From positions 248,001-312,000 of the forward strand of contig NZ_JACJVP010000011.1 in NCBI RefSeq assembly GCF_014212125.1: DNA of 64,000 nucleotides, read 5' to 3'. How positions within the stretch are numbered: the first letter of the stretch is position 1; each line of letters opens with the position of its first letter. The notes under the pieces were generated by a model, which saw only the letters and a program-made list of their open reading frames with translations, made no database searches and was not told where the DNA came from. The translations under genes and the position numbers were made by a program. Positions 1 to 8,309 of this stretch are shown one piece after another. The DNA is from Cohnella nanjingensis. GTDB lineage: Bacteria > Bacillota > Bacilli > Paenibacillales > Paenibacillaceae.

Positions 1-1209
1 GCTAAGAGGTGGGCGCGGGGGTTTGTTATATCCGTCGCGGTCGGTGTCGTAACAGGCACGGCGATCTCACTGCAATTGGCATTGGTGTGGCCGAATTTTA
101 TGAAGTTGGCGGGGAACGTTATTGCGCTTCCGTTATTCATGGAGGTGTTTGCATTCTTTTTTGAAGCTATCTTTCTAGGCATTTATCTGTATACGTGGGA
201 TCGGTTCAAGAACCCATACATTCATTGGCTGCTCACGATCCCCATTGTCGCAGGGGCAGGCATGTCCGCTGTTTTTATCACGACTGTGAATGGTTTTATG
301 AATCAGCCCGGGGGATTTACCATGCAAGGCGGACAATTTACAGCCGTTAACCCGGTGCAAGCGATGCTGAATACGGCGACGTTCTCCAAAGTGTTCCATG
401 TATTAAGCTCGGCCTACTTAACAGGAGCGGCTCTGCTGGCAGGAATTGCGGCCTTTACGATGCTTAGAAAAGGGGTTACTGGATATCACAAAAAGGCGCT
501 AAAGCTTATGATGGCCGTTGTCATGTTGTTCGGACTGCTAAACACGGTAGCAGGAGATGTGTCCGCCAAGTTCTTGGCCGAGCATCAACCGGAAAAGCTG
601 GCTGCTGCGGAATGGCATTTTGAGACCGAGAGCGGCGCGGATTTGATTCTATTAGGATGGCTTAATGCCGAGCATCAAATTATAGGCGCACTTCACCTGC
701 CGAAGATTCTCAGCTTCCTGGCTTTTGGAAATTTTAACGCGAAAGTAACAGGTCTGAATGAATTTCCTTCGGATGAACAACCTCCGCTCCTTGTGCATTA
801 TTTTTTTGACTTGATGGCTGGCATCGGGTTTGCGTTATTGGGCATATCCGTTCTGTATTTCCTATTTGCATTATGGAAAAAACGCAATGAGCACAACAAA
901 TGGCTACTCCGCATTATTGCTTTAGGCGCGCCGCTCGCATTTTTGGGAGTCGAGCTGGGCTGGTTTTACGCCGAGTTGGGGCGGCAGCCGTGGATTTTAC
1001 GAGGATATATGCGTGTAGAAGAAGCGGCGACGACATCGCCAAGCGTGAGAATTCTTTTTTTCCTCTTCCTTCTTCTCTACATCGTTTTAGGCATGGTTAG
1101 CGTTCTTGTACTTCGGCGCTTATTCAACAATAATCCGGCAGAAACCGAGATGGAGAAGCGGGCGCAGCATGCGGGCGACAAGAGGACAGGGAAGGGAGCG
1201 CATGCCTGA
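1..1209 (+). CDS. cydA: Cytochrome bd-type quinol oxidase subunit I, 5'-partial
   Basis: Membrane subunit of the terminal oxidase that takes electrons from menaquinol to oxygen. The reading frame is open from base 1, so the start lies upstream; comparison with usual CydA length suggests roughly 50 N-terminal residues are missing, including the first heme-ligating His. Visible family features are a loop like GVVTG near the left edge, a helix containing VFHVLSSAYLTGA (expected heme ligand His), FDLMAGIGF (expected heme ligand Met) and the motif ELGRQPWI. The quinol-binding loop is short, as in Gram-positive and YthA-like members. The stop overlaps the cydB start (TGATG), so translation is coupled. 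The family call is firm; bd versus cyanide-insensitive subtype is not resolved. Confidence 0.93.
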   Translation, partial: AKRWARGFVISVAVGVVTGTAISLQLALVWPNFMKLAGNVIALPLFMEVFAFFFEAIFLGIYLYTWDRFKNPYIHWLLTIPIVAGAGMSAVFITTVNGFMNQPGGFTMQGGQFTAVNPVQAMLNTATFSKVFHVLSSAYLTGAALLAGIAAFTMLRKGVTGYHKKALKLMMAVVMLFGLLNTVAGDVSAKFLAEHQPEKLAAAEWHFETESGADLILLGWLNAEHQIIGALHLPKILSFLAFGNFNAKVTGLNEFPSDEQPPLLVHYFFDLMAGIGFALLGISVLYFLFALWKKRNEHNKWLLRIIALGAPLAFLGVELGWFYAELGRQPWILRGYMRVEEAATTSPSVRILFFLFLLLYIVLGMVSVLVLRRLFNNNPAETEMEKRAQHAGDKRTGKGAHA

Positions 1210-2222
1210 TGAGTTACCATTTGATTGGGATTTCGGTACTTTGGCTGTTTTTGTACGGGTATCTTATTATAGCCTCCATTGACTTTGGAGCCGGTTTCTT
1301 TGCCTTTTATGCCCGCCTGACCAAGCAGGACCCCCTCATCAATCGTCTGATTTCTCGTTATTTGTCACCCGTATGGGAGATCACAAATGTATTTTTCGTC
1401 TTTTTCTACATCGGCATGATCGGATTTTTTCCGGATACAGCCTATTACTATGGCTCGGCGCTGCTTGTTCCGGGGAGTGTTGCGATCGTGCTGCTTGCGA
1501 TTCGCGGGTCGTTCTATGCATTTGAAAACTATGGTTCCAAAAATAATATCGTCTATCTGTTTTTGTACGGCGCATCGGGTTTGCTGATCCCGGCTTCGTT
1601 GTCCGTGACGCTGGCCCTGTCTGAAGGCGGCTTTATCTTGAAGCAGGATCAGACGGTTTCACTGGATTACTGGGCTTTATTTACCAATCCATTGTCGTGG
1701 AGCATCGTTGGATTGGCGATTGTGTCTGTCTTGTTTATTAGCGCCTGTTTTCTGGCGTTTTACGCTACACGGGCAGAAGATCACGCTGCGCTAAAGCTTA
1801 TGCGGACCTATGCGCTGTTCTGGAGCACACCGACGATTATTATCGCCCTGACGGCCTTTATCTATTTGGGGCAACACAATGAGCGGCATTATCAAAACAT
1901 GATGGATTTATGGTGGCTACTTGCGCTTTCTATTGCCTTTTTCATGATTGCGATGTGGCTGTTATACCGCGGCCGCCGCTATGGGTTAGCATTTGTTTGC
2001 ATCATGCTGCAATTTTTCTGTGCCTTTTTCGCTTACGGGATTGGGCAGTATCCCTATATTCTTGATCCCTACATTACGATTCAGAGCAGCGTCACCTCAT
2101 CCTCAATGGGCTTCGCTCTGGTTGTTGTATTTATCGGGGGCATGTGTCTATTGATTCCTTCCCTTATTTTGGTTTTCAAGCTGTTCCTGTTCGATGCGGA
2201 TTACGTAAAAGGGAAAAAATAG
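1209..2222 (+). CDS. cydB: Cytochrome bd-type quinol oxidase subunit II
   Basis: Second subunit of the bd oxidase, 337 residues, a normal length. It is a very hydrophobic protein with about eight or nine predicted membrane helices. The N-terminus has the CydB-like pattern YGYLIIASIDFGAGFF, and SRYLSPVWEITNVF follows. The ATG at 1209 overlaps the cydA stop by one base. cydD begins about 40 bases downstream, giving the compact cydABDC arrangement typical of Firmicutes, where all four genes are needed for a heme-loaded oxidase. Nothing looks damaged. Confidence 0.92.
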   Translation: MSYHLIGISVLWLFLYGYLIIASIDFGAGFFAFYARLTKQDPLINRLISRYLSPVWEITNVFFVFFYIGMIGFFPDTAYYYGSALLVPGSVAIVLLAIRGSFYAFENYGSKNNIVYLFLYGASGLLIPASLSVTLALSEGGFILKQDQTVSLDYWALFTNPLSWSIVGLAIVSVLFISACFLAFYATRAEDHAALKLMRTYALFWSTPTIIIALTAFIYLGQHNERHYQNMMDLWWLLALSIAFFMIAMWLLYRGRRYGLAFVCIMLQFFCAFFAYGIGQYPYILDPYITIQSSVTSSSMGFALVVVFIGGMCLLIPSLILVFKLFLFDADYVKGKK

Positions 2223-2264
2223 GCCGATTACTCGCAGGCTATTATCATAAAGGAGTTGAGTTGG

Positions 2265-4031
2265 GTGAAGGGGAAAAGAAGCTTGATCGCTATACAGATG
2301 ACCGCCCAACGCAAACGTCTCATTTACCTGGCATTCATCTCGCTCGCACTAGGCGCCGCTATTGTAAGTCAGGCTGCATTGCTGGCTGAAGCCGTCCAGC
2401 GGATCTTTGTGGAGAGAGCATCTTTTTCATCGGTTGCCCTACTGCTCGGCATCCTACTGGTCGTGATGGCGATACGTACACTGTTGTCATATGGGAACGG
2501 GACAGTTGGTTTGCAAATGGCGGAAACCGCCAAAAAAAATATGCGAGCAGCCGTGCTTCAGAATTTTACGCATGCTTCCATGCCTTCCTCTCTTCGAGGG
2601 CAAACGGGGGGAAAGGTCAGTATGGCGCTGGATGCTGTGGATGAGGCGGATCGTTATTTCAGTCAATACATGCCGCGTATGGTGGAAGCGGTCATGATCC
2701 CCATTCTGATTTTAGTCGTTACGTTTACCCAACATGCCAATTCAGGGATCATCATGCTGGTTACGGCTCCGTTTATCCCGATTTTTATGATTTTGGTGGG
2801 GCTGAAAACGAAAAATAAATCAGAAGAAAAGTATGCGCAGTTGGCCGAATTTGCCGGTACATTTCTGGATTCCCTTCAAGGGCTCGTTACGTTAAAAATA
2901 TTCGGACGGGCCCGCCGTCAGCAGCAAGAAATCGAACGCAGTAGCTTAAGATACCGTGATGCCACAATGGATATTTTGAAGATTGCGTTTACGAACACCC
3001 TCATGCTGGAATCGATTGTGATGCTGAGCATCGGGATTGTTGCTCTCGAACTGGCCATTCAGCTGCTTGTCTTCAAATCGATGTCGTTTCACACGGCCTT
3101 TTTTGTTTTGTTGCTCGTGCCCGAGTTTTACAGCTTACTAAAGAGTTCGGGCACAGCTTTTCATAATGGGCGAACCAGTATGGGGGCGATTCGCAAGGTT
3201 GAAACCATGCTCGCGGACACGAACGATAGAAACGATCCGAAAGATCAGCCGGTAGGGCTCCGGACATTCCCGAAGAAGCTGTTTCCAATGCCGCCCTCCA
3301 TTGAACTGGACAATGTCCGGTTTCAGTATGCACCTGACTCATTTGAGCTGAATGCAGGCTCGATCACAATTGGTCCAGGAGAACATATTGCCCTTGTTGG
3401 TCATAGCGGATCCGGCAAAACAACCTTGCTCCATCTGATTGCTGGATTACTAAAACCGGCGTCGGGGACCATTTTGGCGAATGGAATCCCGCTTACTCAT
3501 CAGAATGAGACGATATGGTTCGAACATATTAGCTACATTACGCAGCATCCTTACATTTTTGCAGGTACCTTCGCCGATAATATCGCGATCGGTGCCGGAC
3601 GGAAGGTCTCCAGGGCTGAAATTGAGGTGGCGGCTGCGGACGCGGGCCTTTCGAAGGTTGTATCCCAACTGGAGCAGGGATTTGATACCCCCGTCGGTGA
3701 AGGCGGCAGAGGACTTTCCGGTGGGGAAAAGCAACGACTTGCCTTAGCGCGGGCTTTTTTGAAGCGACCCTCCATTATTTTGTTCGATGAGCCGACCGTC
3801 GGACTCGATCTTCACACCGAGGGCATCCTGCAACGTTCGATTGTAACCTTGGCAAAATCGGCGACCATGATTACGGTGGCTCACCGATTGTATACCATTC
3901 GACATGCGGACAACATTTTGTTTATGGACCATGGCGTCCTAGCGGGCTCGGGACATCACGACGAGCTTATGAAACGCCTGCCTGCGTATGCAGAGATGGT
4001 CGATGTCCAACGCAAAGGGGTGCCGGGATGA
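2265..4031 (+). CDS. cydD: CydDC-type ABC exporter subunit CydD
   Basis: Half-transporter (six-helix membrane domain plus ATPase) of the heterodimeric exporter needed for cytochrome bd assembly; in E. coli CydDC exports glutathione and cysteine. Walker A GHSGSGKTTLL and the signature LSGGEKQRLALARA are intact, followed by Walker B IILFDEP. I place the start at GTG 2265 because AAAGGAG at 2249-2255 sits 9 bases upstream; the in-frame TTG at 2256 directly abuts the ribosome site. The stop overlaps cydC (ATGA). Position between cydB and cydC supports CydD over other ABC half-transporters. Confidence 0.9.
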   Translation: MKGKRSLIAIQMTAQRKRLIYLAFISLALGAAIVSQAALLAEAVQRIFVERASFSSVALLLGILLVVMAIRTLLSYGNGTVGLQMAETAKKNMRAAVLQNFTHASMPSSLRGQTGGKVSMALDAVDEADRYFSQYMPRMVEAVMIPILILVVTFTQHANSGIIMLVTAPFIPIFMILVGLKTKNKSEEKYAQLAEFAGTFLDSLQGLVTLKIFGRARRQQQEIERSSLRYRDATMDILKIAFTNTLMLESIVMLSIGIVALELAIQLLVFKSMSFHTAFFVLLLVPEFYSLLKSSGTAFHNGRTSMGAIRKVETMLADTNDRNDPKDQPVGLRTFPKKLFPMPPSIELDNVRFQYAPDSFELNAGSITIGPGEHIALVGHSGSGKTTLLHLIAGLLKPASGTILANGIPLTHQNETIWFEHISYITQHPYIFAGTFADNIAIGAGRKVSRAEIEVAAADAGLSKVVSQLEQGFDTPVGEGGRGLSGGEKQRLALARAFLKRPSIILFDEPTVGLDLHTEGILQRSIVTLAKSATMITVAHRLYTIRHADNILFMDHGVLAGSGHHDELMKRLPAYAEMVDVQRKGVPG

Positions 4032-5752
4032 ACGAGTTGGCTATTTTGTCTCAAGCTATGATTCGGGAGCGCAAGGATATTATTCTTTCCATTTTAGGCG
4101 GATTTGTCGCCGGCATCGCTGGTGTGGTCCTCTTTTCTACGAGCGGATATCTGATTTCGCAAACGGTGTTTGAACCTCCGCTTTATACGCTGATCGTACT
4201 TACTTCGTTGGTCAAGCTGCTTGGTTTGCTTCGAGCGGTGAGTCGTTATGGCGAGCGCTTATATTCCCACCGAGCGACATTCTCTATGCTTAGCCGTTTG
4301 CGATCATCCTTCTTTGCCAAGCTCATTCCTTTAACGCCAGGCATTTTAAATAAAAACCGAAGCGGGGATCTGCTTGCTCGAATCGTTGGGGATGTAGAGA
4401 GTTTGCAGCACTATTTTTTACGCGTCGCGTATCCGCCGATCATTGTAGTCATGGTGTTCTTGACGACAATGCTGGCTACCGCCTCCTTTTCTTTCTGGAT
4501 GGCTTGCTTGATGCTACTCGGTATGCTGGGAACCGTATTGGTCGTGCCGGGAATCGTATTGCTAGGATATCGGAAAATCAATGGGCATGTTCGCAAGCAG
4601 CGGGCGCTGTTGTCTACGGAAGTAACAGAGGTGTTGTATGGTTTCCGGGATCTTAAAGTTTATGGGCAGCTTGCGCAGCGGGAACAGCAACTTCGCCAAG
4701 CTTCTGCTGCATTGGCAGCCGAGCAGCAGCGAGAGGCCGGACAGCTGCTACGTGGACAATCGATGCATGCCTTTGTCACGTTTCTGATTTCCTGGGGGGT
4801 GTTGGCGCTTGGTGCTTATCTGATATCGGACGGAACGCTAGCCGGCGTATATCTGGCTATGCTTGTCATGGCCTCATTAACCGTATTTGAAGAAGCAGCG
4901 TCGATGGCCACGTTGCCCGCGTATAAGCAAGATAGCGAACATGCAGCCAAGCGACTGACGGAAGAAGTATTAATTCCCACCATGCAGCCGGCGCAGCCAA
5001 GTCGCACGTTGAATACCGACCATGCCGTTTCTATTGAGCTATCCGGCGTTTCCTTTCAATATGAAGGGGAGTGGAGGCCAGCGTTGAAGAGCTTATCGTT
5101 GCAAATTCCACCAGGATCCAAAACGGCGATTGTCGGACCTAGCGGTTCAGGAAAGTCCACGCTGATCGAGTTGTTGCTCAAGCTGCGTACGCCGACGGCC
5201 GGGGATTTGCGACTGAGCGGCATATCGGTACAAGAGCTGGAGGAGTCGAGCATTTGGAAAACGGCTAATGTCGTGCTGCAGCAAAGCCATTTTTTTCGGG
5301 GAACGATCCGGGAAAACTTGCTCATGGATAGTGAGGACCATTCTGACGGCGACCTGTTGGATATCCTCGCTAAAGTGCAATTGCCGACCGCTTCATTAAC
5401 CGACCCCGTGTACGAAAAGGGAGAAAATTTATCGGATGGCGAAAAACAGCGCTTGGCCCTGGCGCGGGCCATGCTTCGCAATGGAAAGCTATGGCTGCTG
5501 GATGAGCCGACGTCTTCGCTGGACTATGTGACAGAGCAACGTGTTTTGACACACCTATACGAACAAGCATCCGAAGATACGCTTCTACTGATCTGCCACC
5601 GGCTTAACGGGTTGGAAGGAATGGACAGAATCGTCGTCATGGAGCAAGGAAGGGTAATCGAAACGGGATCGTATTCAGAGTTAATGGAGCAAAACGGCTA
5701 TTTTTATCAGATGAAACAAATTGAGTTACAATTAATCGGCGAAGCCCATTGA
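4028..5752 (+). CDS. cydC: CydDC-type ABC exporter subunit CydC
   Basis: Partner half-transporter of CydD, 574 residues, with an N-terminal membrane domain and C-terminal ATPase. Walker A is GPSGSGKSTLIELL. The ABC signature reads LSDGEKQRLALARA, with Asp in place of the second Gly, a common variation in CydC-like proteins. Walker B is LWLLDEP and a switch His lies in ICHRLNG. ATG 4028 overlaps the cydD stop by four bases, so the two are translationally coupled. This is the last gene of the cyd operon; the 118 bases that follow carry a nested hairpin but no clear poly-T terminator. Confidence 0.9.
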   Translation: MNELAILSQAMIRERKDIILSILGGFVAGIAGVVLFSTSGYLISQTVFEPPLYTLIVLTSLVKLLGLLRAVSRYGERLYSHRATFSMLSRLRSSFFAKLIPLTPGILNKNRSGDLLARIVGDVESLQHYFLRVAYPPIIVVMVFLTTMLATASFSFWMACLMLLGMLGTVLVVPGIVLLGYRKINGHVRKQRALLSTEVTEVLYGFRDLKVYGQLAQREQQLRQASAALAAEQQREAGQLLRGQSMHAFVTFLISWGVLALGAYLISDGTLAGVYLAMLVMASLTVFEEAASMATLPAYKQDSEHAAKRLTEEVLIPTMQPAQPSRTLNTDHAVSIELSGVSFQYEGEWRPALKSLSLQIPPGSKTAIVGPSGSGKSTLIELLLKLRTPTAGDLRLSGISVQELEESSIWKTANVVLQQSHFFRGTIRENLLMDSEDHSDGDLLDILAKVQLPTASLTDPVYEKGENLSDGEKQRLALARAMLRNGKLWLLDEPTSSLDYVTEQRVLTHLYEQASEDTLLLICHRLNGLEGMDRIVVMEQGRVIETGSYSELMEQNGYFYQMKQIELQLIGEAH

Positions 5753-5756
5753 CACG

Positions 5757-5800
5757 GAATGGTCATATTTTTCGAGGAAAATAACCACTTCGGGCCATTC
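5757..5800. other. Nested inverted repeat after cydC
   Basis: An outer 6-bp stem (5757-5762 with 5795-5800) encloses an inner 6-bp stem TATTTT/AAAATA (5766-5771 with 5778-5783). No T-run follows, so it is not a classical terminator. It may be an RNA processing or attenuation structure, or chance. Confidence 0.3.
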
Positions 5801-5870
5801 GACTAGACACATAAAACGCGATAATAGCAACAGGCATAGGGTTTAAGTTCCATAAAGGAGTTGTGGAGCG

Positions 5871-6542
5871 GTGAGCCAAATAAACAGAGTTTTGCTTGCA
5901 GAATCATCGCAAGAGCATAGAGAGCGGATCAAATACCTGCTGGAGCTGGACCCGCTATTCGAGGTCGTAGCGGAAACTGACTGCGGAAGGGATGCGATAT
6001 CACTCGCCGCTTCATTAAAGCCGGAGCTTGCGCTTGTTGCGATAGAGTTGCACGATATGAAGGGTACGCAGACCATTCAAGAAATGAAAAAGATGAATCC
6101 CCAAATGTTAATCGTATTGCAAGCGGAAAACGCTGACGTTGAGCATTTTTTTGAAGCTCTGAAAAGCGGGGCGCAAGGCTACTTGCTCAAGTCGTTGCAT
6201 CCTGCTTCCTTTCACGAGTATCTGAGATCGCTCTTGATCGAGGATGCGACTCTGCCGAGAGAGCTTGGATATCAAATTTTAAAGCAGTTTGTTACTGAGA
6301 ATATTCCACATGGAGAACAACCCATTCTTAGCGTAATGGAAACGGCAGTATTAAGAAATCTGTGCAGAGGATTCAACATCGAAGAAATCGCCGATCGGTT
6401 AGTAATACCGGAAAATAAAGTGAAACTTATACTGAATGATATTCTTTTTAAGTTGAAATTAAAGAATCGTACTCAGCTTGTCACTTATGCAGCCGATAAT
6501 GGAATTTTTATGTCTAAGGTAAGCTCGAAAAAAAAGAAATAA
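5871..6542 (+). CDS. NarL/LuxR-type response regulator with degenerate receiver
   Basis: 223 residues: an N-terminal receiver-like domain (about 1-120) and a C-terminal LuxR-type helix-turn-helix (about 150-212; LSVMETAVLRNLCRGF, then IADRLVIPENKVK). The usual acidic pair after beta-1 reads AESS. Where the phosphoacceptor Asp is expected the sequence is LVAIELHDMKG, with Ala in its place. The Lys in GYLLK is kept. It therefore probably works without Asp phosphorylation. GTG 5871 has AAAGGAG at 5854-5860. No sensor kinase is adjacent; it follows the cyd operon. The Lys-rich C-terminus (SSKKKK) is unusual. DNA binding is inferred from the family; targets are unknown. Confidence 0.8.
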   Translation: MSQINRVLLAESSQEHRERIKYLLELDPLFEVVAETDCGRDAISLAASLKPELALVAIELHDMKGTQTIQEMKKMNPQMLIVLQAENADVEHFFEALKSGAQGYLLKSLHPASFHEYLRSLLIEDATLPRELGYQILKQFVTENIPHGEQPILSVMETAVLRNLCRGFNIEEIADRLVIPENKVKLILNDILFKLKLKNRTQLVTYAADNGIFMSKVSSKKKK

Positions 6543-6618
6543 CTTTCAAATTCGTCCGTACTGATTGATCGAAAATACCTCTTTGCAATTAATTTACTAG
6601 CCTGCAGAAGGAGCGCTT

Positions 6619-6830
6619 GGATCAAATCGAGCGGTGCGCCCGCCCGGCGTCGAACCCGGTCATAGGATGCGTCGCCTACACGCGGCTTTACTGCGGTACG
6701 ATCCGCAACCGCGATAGGCGAGGTCGCAGGATTTCTTGCCGCAAAAAAGTCGATTGCCGATCTGATGTCGAGCATAACCGAGTTCGAGCGGATCAAGGCT
6801 AAGTGGGGCAAGGTAATCGCCAAGTTTTAA
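6619..6830 (+). pseudogene. Unidentified gene fragment, C-terminal part only
   Basis: One forward frame reads as plausible protein over its last ~45 codons, ending in KAKWGKVIAKF and a stop at 6828-6830. It has no credible start and several stops upstream, so it looks like the tail of a decayed gene. I do not recognise the family. Base composition is GC-richer than the following AT-rich fragment. Confidence 0.3.
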
Positions 6831-6973
6831 GTGGCGGAAGGCGGTGGCATGATCATCGAAATGCCGCTATTAGACATGCTTTTAACAATAATAGCAGTAT
6901 TGAGCAGCTTGCTAAGGAATATTTTCTCTCAATTGAAACCATTAAGAGAATTGTTTATTCACATTATAAGTAG
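6830..6973 (+). pseudogene. C-terminal helix-turn-helix remnant resembling CD3324/Mor family
   Basis: The frame 6830-6973 encodes about 47 residues, SGGRRWHDHRNAAIR followed by SIEQLAKEYFLSIETIKRI and ending VYSHYK-stop. This matches the C-terminal half of small Mor-like regulators called CD3324 family in Firmicutes (pattern SGxRxYLxxRNxxIRxxF...LAxxxxLSxxxIKxIVYS). The N-terminal half and a start codon are missing. It is probably inactive. A strong terminator follows directly. Confidence 0.5.
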
Positions 6974-6980
6974 AAAACGG

Positions 6981-7012
6981 CACTGATGAAATTTCTTCAT
7001 CAGTGTTTTTTA
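6981..7012 (+). terminator. Rho-independent terminator
   Basis: Perfect 10-bp stem (6981-6990 with 6996-7005), 5-base loop, then TTTTTT. It follows the helix-turn-helix remnant and isolates the esterase gene from upstream transcription. Confidence 0.85.
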
Positions 7013-7078
7013 TGTCAAAAATGATTCTAAGTTATTTCAAAACGGGGAATACTAGATCCATCATCATTCGAACAACTA

Positions 7079-8089
7079 ATGAATGGCGGATATCAAGAAA
7101 GCGAGGAAACAGTAACGATGGGCGAACAAAAAAGCAGAAGCAGACATCTGATTGATCTGGAGATCATTAGTGCAATTGATTTAATACCAACAAGCGATCT
7201 TTCCGAAGCTACGCTAATGGAATCACGTAATAATCAATCAAAAATGTTGCCACAAATCGATGTAACGCAGATGTTCCCCGTCACATTCGAAGAAAGGGCG
7301 GTGCCAAGTTATTTTGGCGGTCCTGATATTCGTATAGAAATTATTAAACCCCGCCAGCCAAAGAATAATAAGATGCCGTTATATTATTCGATTCATGGTG
7401 GCGGAATGGTTTTGGGTAGTCCAGTCGGCGATCGTTCAAGTCATGCGTCACTGGCTGCACAACATGGTTTTTGTTGCGTATCCGTGTATTACCGCCTAGC
7501 GCCAGAACATGTTCAGCCAAGTCAATTGCAGGATTGTTATTCGGGCCTAAAATGGTGTATTGAACATGCCGAGGAATTAGCGATAGATACTCAGAAAGTC
7601 GCTCTTGCGGGCAGCAGCGCCGGTGGTGGTTTAGCAGCGGGTCTAGCCCTATACATTCGTGATCAGAAGGAATTTGATATCCATCATCTAAGGCTGCGTA
7701 GCCCAATGCTCGATGACCGTACGAGTATTTCGCCAGACCATCCCTATGCCGGTGAGTTTGTTTGGACAAAACGAAGTAATTATTTCGGCTGGAAATCTGT
7801 ATTAGGGCATGAACCTGGTCAGGGAGAGGTAAGTGAGTATTACGTGCCTGCGCGTGCAAAATCACTGGCCGGTTTACCACCCACTTATATAAGTATAGGC
7901 AGCATTGATTTGTTCATCGATGAAGCCTTGTTATTTGCAAAACAACTGGTCTTTGATGGTGTCTTGGTTGAATTACATGTATACCCTGGATATCACCATT
8001 TGGCTCCCATGTTTCCGAATGCGCATTTTTCTCAAGAAGGCGCTAAATCAAGCGAATACGCCTTACTGAAAGCTCTAGAGTTACAGTAA
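7079..8089 (+). CDS. Alpha/beta hydrolase, hormone-sensitive-lipase (Aes-like) family
   Basis: Esterase/acetyl-hydrolase type enzyme, 336 residues from ATG 7079. The oxyanion-hole motif HGGG is at 106-109, the nucleophile elbow GSSAGG at 178-183 (catalytic Ser180), an expected acid in SIGSIDLFIDEA, and the catalytic His in YPGYHH near the C-terminus. No signal peptide, so probably cytoplasmic. ATG 7118 is an alternative start with GAGG upstream and would remove 13 residues that look non-conserved. It is a single-gene unit between two terminators. The substrate (short acyl esters) is inferred from family only. Confidence 0.87.
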   Translation: MNGGYQESEETVTMGEQKSRSRHLIDLEIISAIDLIPTSDLSEATLMESRNNQSKMLPQIDVTQMFPVTFEERAVPSYFGGPDIRIEIIKPRQPKNNKMPLYYSIHGGGMVLGSPVGDRSSHASLAAQHGFCCVSVYYRLAPEHVQPSQLQDCYSGLKWCIEHAEELAIDTQKVALAGSSAGGGLAAGLALYIRDQKEFDIHHLRLRSPMLDDRTSISPDHPYAGEFVWTKRSNYFGWKSVLGHEPGQGEVSEYYVPARAKSLAGLPPTYISIGSIDLFIDEALLFAKQLVFDGVLVELHVYPGYHHLAPMFPNAHFSQEGAKSSEYALLKALELQ

Positions 8090-8136
8090 TTGGGATTTCG
8101 AGCCAATACGAGTCATGTAAAACATAAGAAATTAAT

Positions 8137-8180
8137 ACAGCAATTCCCGAGATAGCTAATCCGGGGAATTGCTGTTTTTG
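8137..8180. terminator. Terminator after the esterase gene
   Basis: 12-bp stem (8137-8148 with 8164-8175), about 15-base loop and a T5 tract. It lies between convergent genes and could also act on the leftward kinase gene, though its minus-strand T-tract is weak. Confidence 0.8.
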
Positions 8181-8309
8181 CTTCATCGTTGTCCGTTCTT
8201 CATTTGGAAACGATACGCTTACTGTTGGCCATGCTGGCCCGCGAACCGCCGGCTGCCGCTGACTCAGCGGCAAGCGCATCCGGTTGTCTTCGCGGCTATC
8301 AACGTATAG

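Noticed and set aside
8254-8272. Perfect 19-base palindrome between the esterase terminator and kinase gene
   Set aside because: No T-tract and an unsuitable 1-base centre; may be chance in GC-rich DNA.
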